Source of the DNA: CAZAFM01 sp964484395
Lineage (GTDB): Bacteria; Campylobacterota; Campylobacteria; Campylobacterales; CAZAFM01
NCBI GenBank assembly: GCA_964484395.1
Contig: CAZAFM010000039.1
Coordinates: 1 to 19,817, forward strand
Reading direction: 5' to 3'
Length of the DNA: 19,817 nt
Under the pieces are notes generated by a model. The model searched no databases and was not told where the DNA came from. It worked only from the letters and a program-made list of their open reading frames with translations. This document shows, in pieces, positions 14,961 to 19,817 of the stretch. Within the stretch, counting starts at the first letter, position 1. Each line of letters begins with the position of its first letter. Position numbers and translations under genes: made by a program.

Positions 14961-15695
14961 ATGTTAGAGTTGATTGAAATACTTTTTGTGCTACTCATAG
15001 GAGCATCCATTGGCTCTTTTGCAAATGTAATCATACTAAGAGTCCCAAAAGGCGAATCTATAATCACACCACCATCTTCATGCGGTGAGTGTGGGAGTAG
15101 GATTGCTTTTTATCACAACATCCCTATTGTGTCATTTCTGTTTTTGCGTGGCAAGAGTAGCTGTTGTAAGAAACCTATTAGCACCATCTATCCAATAGGT
15201 GAGGTGGTTGTGGCATTTGTTTTTTTGAGTATTTATTTGAAGCTTGGATTTAGTGCTGATTTTGTACGCATTGCAACTGTTTTTTCTGGACTCTATGTGC
15301 TCTCAGTCATAGACATAAGAGAGCTTATGATACCAGATACTATATCCCTTCCGCTTTCAATCATAGCTATAGCTAGTATAGACTTAGATGTATTAAGTAG
15401 TTTTCTGATTGTTGCTGGGGCTGGGACTATGTTTAGGTTTTATCTCTCAGCCATCTTAAATAAAGAGGCGATGGGGGAAGGGGATATTATTATTTTTGCT
15501 ATTCTAGGGGCACTACTTGGTATTAAGCTCAGTCTTGTTGCTATTTTTATAGCTTCTGTTATTGCTCTACCACTTTTTTTGTTTTTGGGTAGAGATGCAA
15601 AAGTTCCTTTTGTTCCATTTTTGGCTCTAGGAGGGTTTGTGAGCTATCTATTTAATGAAGAGATTTTAACTATTTTAAGAGGGCTTTATGTATAA
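14961..15695 (+). CDS. Type IV prepilin peptidase (A24 family)
   Basis: This inner-membrane aspartic protease cleaves leaders of type IV pilins or type II secretion pseudopilins and N-methylates the new end. The 244-residue protein has the N-terminal signature GASIGSFANVIILRVPKG, then a cytoplasmic cysteine loop, then about seven helices. Both catalytic aspartates are present: Asp118 in VIDIRELMIPD and Asp175 in GEGDI. The cysteine loop reads CGEC (41, 44) but the second pair is SSCC (68, 69) instead of the usual CxxC. ATG 14961 fits the family start; TTG 14937 in frame would add eight residues. It overlaps the permease gene by 8 bp. No pilin gene is visible, so its substrates are encoded elsewhere. 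The block with the permease and truA is, as I recall, conserved in Campylobacter. Confidence 0.93.
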   Translation: MLELIEILFVLLIGASIGSFANVIILRVPKGESIITPPSSCGECGSRIAFYHNIPIVSFLFLRGKSSCCKKPISTIYPIGEVVVAFVFLSIYLKLGFSADFVRIATVFSGLYVLSVIDIRELMIPDTISLPLSIIAIASIDLDVLSSFLIVAGAGTMFRFYLSAILNKEAMGEGDIIIFAILGALLGIKLSLVAIFIASVIALPLFLFLGRDAKVPFVPFLALGGFVSYLFNEEILTILRGLYV

Positions 15696-16716
15696 GACTA
15701 AAGGATATTTATTAAAGGAGATTGCAACTCTTTTTTTTCCACTATTTTTTACACTATCTTTTGTAGCTTCTGTTGTGCTTTTGATAAAGATTTCTAGCCT
15801 CACTTCAATTATAAGTGTCTCATTTTTTGAACTATTTTTTCTTTTTTTCTACTCTATACCGCAAGTTCTTTTTTATGTTTTACCACTCTCATTTTTTGCA
15901 GCATCTGTTATAACACTAGCTAGACTTATCCATGATTTTGAGCTTCCAGTACTTTTCTCTCTGGGCTATAATCCACAAAAAATACTCAACGCCCTACTAC
16001 CTATATCCTTTTTTATGACTGTAATACTTCTTCTTATATCACTACTTCTAGTACCTCTATCTATGAGTGTATATCAAAGCTTCTTAGAAGAGAAAAAAGA
16101 TAGTAATGCTCTAAATATCCGACCTTCACAGCTTGGACAGAGCTTTGGTGATTGGCTTGTTTTTATAGGAAGTAAAGATGAAGAAAACAACGAGTTACAA
16201 GATGTTGCTATGTTTTCTCAGAGTGAGTTTGATGAGGATAGTTTAGTGCTTTCAAAAGAAGCTACTTTAAGTAGTGATGATGGAAGTGTAAAGATGAGTC
16301 TTAATAGGGGTGAGATATTTATAGAGAGGGGTGAGTTTTTTGATACTATACTATTTGATAGTATGGATATATACAATCCTGTAGGCATGAGTGAGAACTC
16401 ATACTTAGGAATATTTGAGCACTGGATGAAGGGCTTTATGGGTGATGAGAAGAGATTAAAAGAGTTTGCACAAGCTCTTCTTATATCACTTTTTCCACTA
16501 ATAAGTCTCTACTACATACTAGCTTTTGGACTTATAAACCCTAAAAGTAGAAATTACAGTGTATATGCAGGAACTATACTTTTTAGTGCGTTTTATTATG
16601 GACTAACATACTATACATCTATAACCTATCCACTTGTGGGTATGGTGGTTTTTATACTCCTAGTGCCAAAAATAGGTCAGATACTGTTCAAAAGAGGTGC
16701 AGGAAGAGTTTTTTAG
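15688..16716 (+). CDS. LptF/LptG (YjgP/YjgQ) family permease
   Basis: This 342-residue protein has the layout of the LptF/LptG family. There are three helices at the N-terminus (about 14-34, 48-75, 100-125), a periplasmic beta-jellyroll of about 140 residues (about 130-260), and three helices at the C-terminus. YVLPLSFFAASVITLARL and the small loop LFSLGYNPQKIL match the coupling region that contacts the ATPase LptB. The LptBFG complex extracts LPS from the inner membrane and pushes it to the outer membrane. Whether this is the F or the G subunit is unclear. It overlaps the prepilin peptidase by 8 bp and truA by one base. An LPS exporter within a few kb of the predicted lipid A-modifying genes is suggestive, but its own block is a separate, conserved one. 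Confidence 0.85.
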   Translation: MYKTKGYLLKEIATLFFPLFFTLSFVASVVLLIKISSLTSIISVSFFELFFLFFYSIPQVLFYVLPLSFFAASVITLARLIHDFELPVLFSLGYNPQKILNALLPISFFMTVILLLISLLLVPLSMSVYQSFLEEKKDSNALNIRPSQLGQSFGDWLVFIGSKDEENNELQDVAMFSQSEFDEDSLVLSKEATLSSDDGSVKMSLNRGEIFIERGEFFDTILFDSMDIYNPVGMSENSYLGIFEHWMKGFMGDEKRLKEFAQALLISLFPLISLYYILAFGLINPKSRNYSVYAGTILFSAFYYGLTYYTSITYPLVGMVVFILLVPKIGQILFKRGAGRVF

Positions 16717-17456
16717 TGAGAGTTTTAGTATTTGTTGTTTATGATGGAAGTTGCTTTTATGGTTCTGCTCCTCAAAAAGATAGATTTACATTTTTAGGAT
16801 TTGTAGAGAGTATTTTAAGCACTAAGGGGATTAGGTTTAGCAACCTAAGTGGTAGTAGTAGAACAGACAGGGGTGTGCATGCACTTGGGTCTTCTTTTCA
16901 TTTTGATATAGAGGGTGAGTTTTGGAATGAAGAAAAAGTAAAAGATATTCTTAACTCCTCTTCAAGAGGGATGTTTTATATCTCAAAGGTTTTTTTTGTG
17001 AAAAATGATTTCCATTCACGATACGCTGCTTCAAAAAGGTCTTATAGATATATTTTTAGTGATAGTGTAACTCCCTTTGAGCGTAACTATGTTTCTTGTG
17101 TAGAAGAGTTTGATATAGAGTATATGAAGAGTCTTGCTTGGTTGTTTGAAGGAGAGCATGATTTCTCTTTTTTCAAAAAAGAGGGAAGTGATACTAAAAG
17201 CTCAAAAAGAGAGATATATAAAGTAAGAGTTTATAAATACGGAAAATATGGAGTTTTTAGTGTAGAGGGAAATGGATTTTTACGCTCTCAAGTTCGCTTG
17301 ATGGTTGCTTTCTTACTAAGTGCAAAAAAACTTGGGCTAGGAGAGATAGAGCTAAAAAAGCAGCTACTATGTCAAAAAAAATACATTACAAAGCCAGCTT
17401 CCCCTGCAGGTTTGTATTTAAGAAGGGTTTATTATGAGCAAGGCACACTCTTTTAA
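16716..17456 (+). CDS. truA: tRNA pseudouridine synthase A
   Basis: TruA converts uridines 38-40 in the anticodon arm of many tRNAs to pseudouridine. The 246-residue protein has the catalytic motif SSRTDRGVHALGSSFHFD, with Asp51 as nucleophile, followed by family elements such as FHSRYAASKRSYRYIF, FEGEHDFSFF and GNGFLRSQVRLMV. The usual N-terminal motif FxGWQxQ is altered to FYGSAPQ. The start is GTG, overlapping the permease stop by one base, so translation is probably coupled. It is the last gene of its block; a 56 bp gap with a promoter candidate separates it from tatB. As I recall, truA also follows a YjgP/YjgQ gene in Helicobacter and Campylobacter. Confidence 0.95.
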   Translation: MRVLVFVVYDGSCFYGSAPQKDRFTFLGFVESILSTKGIRFSNLSGSSRTDRGVHALGSSFHFDIEGEFWNEEKVKDILNSSSRGMFYISKVFFVKNDFHSRYAASKRSYRYIFSDSVTPFERNYVSCVEEFDIEYMKSLAWLFEGEHDFSFFKKEGSDTKSSKREIYKVRVYKYGKYGVFSVEGNGFLRSQVRLMVAFLLSAKKLGLGEIELKKQLLCQKKYITKPASPAGLYLRRVYYEQGTLF

Positions 17457-17470
17457 CACTTTTTGATATT

Positions 17471-17484
17471 GCTTTTTGTACAAT
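17471..17484 (+). promoter_or_regulatory. Candidate tatB promoter
   Basis: In the 56 bp gap between truA and tatB, a T-rich run ending TTTTTG directly precedes TACAAT at 17479-17484, a fair -10 hexamer. This is the form typical of Campylobacterota sigma-70 promoters, which have a T-rich element in place of a -35. The leader would be about 22 nt with AGGTGA before the tatB ATG. Confidence 0.45.
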
Positions 17485-17512
17485 AGTTTTTAACTTCATA
17501 TTAGGTGAAAAA

Positions 17513-17887
17513 ATGTTTGGAATGGGAATAACGGAGATACTTTTTATAGCAATTATAGCTATTATATTTTTAGGTCCTGAGCACCTCCCAAAAGCGATGG
17601 TAGAGGTAGCAAAGTTAATAAAATCTGTAAAAAAAGTAGTAACTGATACAAAAGAGACAATAGAAAAAGAGGTAAATATAACAGAGCTAAAAAATGAAGC
17701 TCTTGATTATAAAAAAATGGTAGAAGATGGTGTTGGTGAGTTTAGTAAGGTAGGGGATATGAACCTTGATTCTATACTAGAAGATAAGCCAAAAAAAGAC
17801 CCTCAAACGCCCAATGAGGAGAAAAAAGTAGAGAGCAAAAATGAAGAGCCTAAAAAAGAGATACCAAAAATCAAAGAGAGTGAATAG
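17513..17887 (+). CDS. tatB: Sec-independent translocase subunit TatB
   Basis: TatB and TatC form the receptor that binds twin-arginine signal peptides of folded proteins. This 124-residue protein has the typical N-terminus MFGMGITEILFIAIIAIIFLGPEHLPKAM: a short membrane helix with Glu8, then the FLGPE-LP hinge and an amphipathic helix (about 25-50). The tail is long, acidic and lysine-rich and probably unstructured. The Glu in the membrane helix and the long tail favour TatB over TatA. AGGTGA precedes the ATG. It is followed by tatC without a gap. In this phylum tatA usually lies elsewhere. Likely cargo includes cofactor-loaded respiratory enzymes such as hydrogenases. Confidence 0.92.
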   Translation: MFGMGITEILFIAIIAIIFLGPEHLPKAMVEVAKLIKSVKKVVTDTKETIEKEVNITELKNEALDYKKMVEDGVGEFSKVGDMNLDSILEDKPKKDPQTPNEEKKVESKNEEPKKEIPKIKESE

Positions 17888-18616
17888 ATGTTTGAAGATT
17901 TAAAACCCCATATAGCTGACCTTAGAAAAAGACTTATATACTCTGTTTTATCTGTTATTGTTGCATTTTTTATATGCTTTACTTTTTGGGAGCCTATTCT
18001 TGCATGGATGACATACCCTCTTAAAGAGGCTTTACCACAAGGTACTGATATTATCTTTACGCAAGTTGGAGAGGCTTTTTTTACTGCTCTTAAGGTCTCA
18101 TTCTTTGCAGCTTTTATATTAGCACTTCCTGTAATATTCTGGCAGTTATGGATGTTTATAGCTCCAGGGCTTTATGAGAATGAGAAAAAACTAGTTATTC
18201 CTTTTGTCTTTTTTGCAACCTTGATGTTCTTGCTTGGTGATGTTTTTGCCTATTTTGTTGTGTTTCCTATTGGGTTTAGCTACCTTATTGCTTTTGGTAG
18301 TGAGCTTTTTACGGCACTTCCTAGTATTGGGCAGTATGTTGGGTTTTTTGCTAAGCTTATGATTGGTTTTGGTATCTCTTTTGAGCTTCCTGTTATTACC
18401 TTTTTCCTTGCCAAAATAGGTCTGGTCACAGATGTTACTATGAAGAAGTTTTTTAAGTTTGCTGTTATTTTTATCTTTATACTCTCGGCTATTTTGACGC
18501 CACCTGATGTGATATCTCAATTCCTAATGGCAGTACCTCTACTACTTCTATATGGAGTCTCAATATATATTGCTAAAGTAGTAAATCCAGAAAAACCCAT
18601 AGAAGAAGAAGCTTAA
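17888..18616 (+). CDS. tatC: Sec-independent translocase subunit TatC
   Basis: This 242-residue protein has six membrane helices and the family motifs. PHIADLRKRLI stands at the cytoplasmic N-terminus, where twin-arginine signals dock; Asp replaces the common Glu of HLxELR. It is followed by FWQLWMFIAPGLYENEK after helix 2 and GISFELPVITFF with the conserved Glu in helix 4. The start is immediately after the tatB stop, with GAGAGTGA nearby, so the two are co-translated. Three bases separate it from the queA start. The tatB-tatC-queA order is one I recall from Campylobacter and Helicobacter. Confidence 0.96.
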   Translation: MFEDLKPHIADLRKRLIYSVLSVIVAFFICFTFWEPILAWMTYPLKEALPQGTDIIFTQVGEAFFTALKVSFFAAFILALPVIFWQLWMFIAPGLYENEKKLVIPFVFFATLMFLLGDVFAYFVVFPIGFSYLIAFGSELFTALPSIGQYVGFFAKLMIGFGISFELPVITFFLAKIGLVTDVTMKKFFKFAVIFIFILSAILTPPDVISQFLMAVPLLLLYGVSIYIAKVVNPEKPIEEEA

Positions 18617-18619
18617 AAG

Positions 18620-19615
18620 TTGCTAGAATACCATCTCCCTAGTGAGCTGATAGCTAACTCTCCTGCAAACCCACGAGATAGTTCAAGGTTGCTTGTATAC
18701 AGTAGAGCTACTAAGAGCATATCTCATGATAGGTTTTATAATCTTCAAAACTACCTTCCAGAGAATCTAAGTATAATCTTTAACTCTACAAAGGTCATAA
18801 AAGCTAGGCTCTATGGCTTGAAAGAAACTGGTGGAAAGCTAGAACTTCTATATGAAAAGCAAGGAGATAGAGGCTATATCTTTCAAATAGGTGGTAGGGT
18901 CAAGGAGGGGAGTAGAATAGTTTTTGAAGGTGGGTATGAAGGCAGGGTAGTTAAGCTTCTTGAAGATGGGTTTAGAGAGGTTGCTATAAGTAGAGATGGT
19001 AAAAACCTAGAGCTTGATGAGCTTTTTATGTTTTTTGAAAAGCATGGTCACACTCCACTTCCACCATATATCAAAAGAGAGGACAATATAGAAGATAGCT
19101 CTGATTATCAGAGTGTTTTTGCATCACAAGAGGGCTCAGTTGCAGCACCTACGGCATCACTTCACTTTAGTAAAGAGATGTTTGAAAGGTTTTGGAGTGA
19201 GTATAGTTGTGCTTTTGTGACTTTGCATGTAGGAAGTGGAACATTTAAGCCATTAAGTAGTGAAGACATATATGCTCATAAAATGCACTCTGAAGTCTAC
19301 GAGATAACCCCGGAAGCCATGAATCTCATAGAAGAAGACAAAAAGCTAATGTGCGTAGGCTCCACAGCTCTTAGAACAGTAGAGGAGTACGCAAGAAGTG
19401 GCAAGAAATCAGGTGAAACATCAATCTACATAACCCCCAAAAATCCCCCAAAAAGAACAGACATACTCCTAACAAACTTCCACCTCCCAAAAACCTCACT
19501 TCTAGTTATGGTAGCCGCTATGATAGGTGAGGGTGAACTAAAAAGAGTCTATGAGGAGGCTGTAAAAAAGAAGTATCGCTTTTTTTCATACGGTGATGCT
19601 ATGCTTATTTTGTAG
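18620..19615 (+). CDS. queA: S-adenosylmethionine:tRNA ribosyltransferase-isomerase
   Basis: QueA adds the ribosyl part of SAM to preQ1 in tRNA and makes epoxyqueuosine, the step before queuosine at wobble position 34. The protein is 331 residues. It starts YHLPSELIANSPANPRDSSRLLVY and contains FNSTKVIKARL, GHTPLPPYIKRED, TLHVGSGTFKP, HSEVYEI, CVGSTALRTVEEY and TNFHLPKTSLLVMVAAMIG, all standard family motifs. The start is TTG at 18620, the first possible codon after an in-frame stop three bases upstream. The protein is therefore a few residues shorter at the N-terminus than Campylobacter or Helicobacter QueA. Only a loose GAAGAAGAAG run could serve as ribosome site, so coupling to tatC is probable. 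Confidence 0.95.
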   Translation: MLEYHLPSELIANSPANPRDSSRLLVYSRATKSISHDRFYNLQNYLPENLSIIFNSTKVIKARLYGLKETGGKLELLYEKQGDRGYIFQIGGRVKEGSRIVFEGGYEGRVVKLLEDGFREVAISRDGKNLELDELFMFFEKHGHTPLPPYIKREDNIEDSSDYQSVFASQEGSVAAPTASLHFSKEMFERFWSEYSCAFVTLHVGSGTFKPLSSEDIYAHKMHSEVYEITPEAMNLIEEDKKLMCVGSTALRTVEEYARSGKKSGETSIYITPKNPPKRTDILLTNFHLPKTSLLVMVAAMIGEGELKRVYEEAVKKKYRFFSYGDAMLIL

Positions 19616-19635
19616 ATTAGTATATTGACAATATG

Positions 19636-19817
19636 TCACTCTTTTTGCACTAGTCTACCTGTAACATACTGATGTAAAACGCTTGAGACCAATGTCTGAT
19701 AAGGCAAGCCTAGCTCAACAGCATTTGTTTTTAAAGCTTCTAGGTCACTTGTTGATAGTCTGATATTTATTCTCTTATCTTTTTTTAGTGTATTTCTCGC
19801 AATCTCTTGATATTTTT
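19636..19817 (-). CDS. CopG/BrnA-type antitoxin, N-terminus beyond window
   Basis: On the minus strand an open frame enters at the right edge and runs 59 residues to TGA at 19636-19638. It contains DKRINIRLSTSDLEALKT and LGLPYQTLVSSVLHQYVTG, a ribbon-helix-helix pattern typical of CopG-like antitoxins that bind a toxin and their own operator. The part seen is probably the C-terminal two-thirds; the start lies to the right. In such pairs a RelE/HigB- or BrnT-like toxin gene often sits directly beside it. As no toxin lies downstream of this gene (queA ends 20 bp away), it would be to the right of the window. It is convergent with queA. Confidence 0.8.
   Translation of the reverse strand, partial: KYQEIARNTLKKDKRINIRLSTSDLEALKTNAVELGLPYQTLVSSVLHQYVTGRLVQKE

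Noticed and set aside
17463..17468. TTGATA as a -35 box for tatB
   Set aside because: Only 10 bases separate it from TACAAT; about 17 are needed.
18191..18520. 109-codon open frame on the minus strand
   Set aside because: It is antisense to tatC; the Lys/Asn-rich product is what reversed membrane-helix codons give.
19622..19634. ATATTG-A-CAATAT palindrome between queA and the antitoxin, considered as a bidirectional terminator
   Set aside because: The loop would be a single base, the stem is AT-rich and no T-run follows; it cannot form a normal hairpin. It may be chance.

Overview
The window looks like a chromosomal segment of a Campylobacterota (epsilonproteobacterial) organism, probably a free-living Sulfurimonas-like member. 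It is AT-rich and very tightly packed. It carries hobA, a DnaA-binding initiation factor known only from this phylum, a Csd6/Pgp2-type cell-shape peptidase, and gene orders I recall from Campylobacter and Helicobacter (nudix-lysC-hobA-holB-folP; prepilin peptidase-permease-truA; tatB-tatC-queA). No rRNA, tRNA, CRISPR array or insertion sequence was seen, and no gene-free stretch exceeds about 80 bases.

Layout. (1) 1-1741: the 3' part of a response-regulator/PAS/GGDEF diguanylate cyclase, overlapping a HAD phosphatase. (2) 1730-2767, minus strand: hemW, divergent from the next block across an 80 bp promoter region. (3) 2848-14474, plus strand: twelve genes with overlaps or gaps of at most 21 bp, probably one long transcription unit. 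It begins with housekeeping genes (RNA pyrophosphohydrolase, aspartate kinase, HobA, DNA polymerase III delta', dihydropteroate synthase). It continues into an uncharacterised coiled-coil protein, a periplasmic peptidoglycan L,D-carboxypeptidase and a glycogen-debranching enzyme. It ends with four interlocked membrane-glycan genes: GtrA flippase, GT2 polyprenyl-phosphate glycosyltransferase, YdjC-type deacetylase and ArnT-like transferase. (4) 14475-14882, minus strand: a nickel regulator NikR with an intact metal site, convergent with block 3. (5) 14961-17456: prepilin peptidase, LptF/LptG-family permease, truA. (6) 17513-19615: tatB, tatC, queA. (7) 19636-19817, minus strand: the C-terminal part of a CopG-type antitoxin running off the right edge.

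The most interesting unit is 10862-14474. The set GT2 + YdjC/NaxD-like deacetylase + ArnT-like transferase has the same parts as the Francisella FlmF2-NaxD-FlmK route, which makes undecaprenyl-phosphate-GalNAc, deacetylates it and puts galactosamine on lipid A. A GtrA-type flippase is added here. I infer a pathway that puts a positively charged amino sugar on the cell surface; neither sugar nor acceptor can be read from sequence.

Other points: many genes start at GTG or TTG; lysC has a candidate internal ribosome start for a separate regulatory subunit; a 7-bp inverted repeat lies between nikR and the prepilin peptidase gene; and the prepilin peptidase has a rearranged second cysteine pair. 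In C. jejuni, as I recall, queA-tatC-tatB-hemW lies directly beside nudix-lysC-hobA-holB-folP. Here hemW stays with the lysC block while tatB-tatC-queA sits about 15 kb away.
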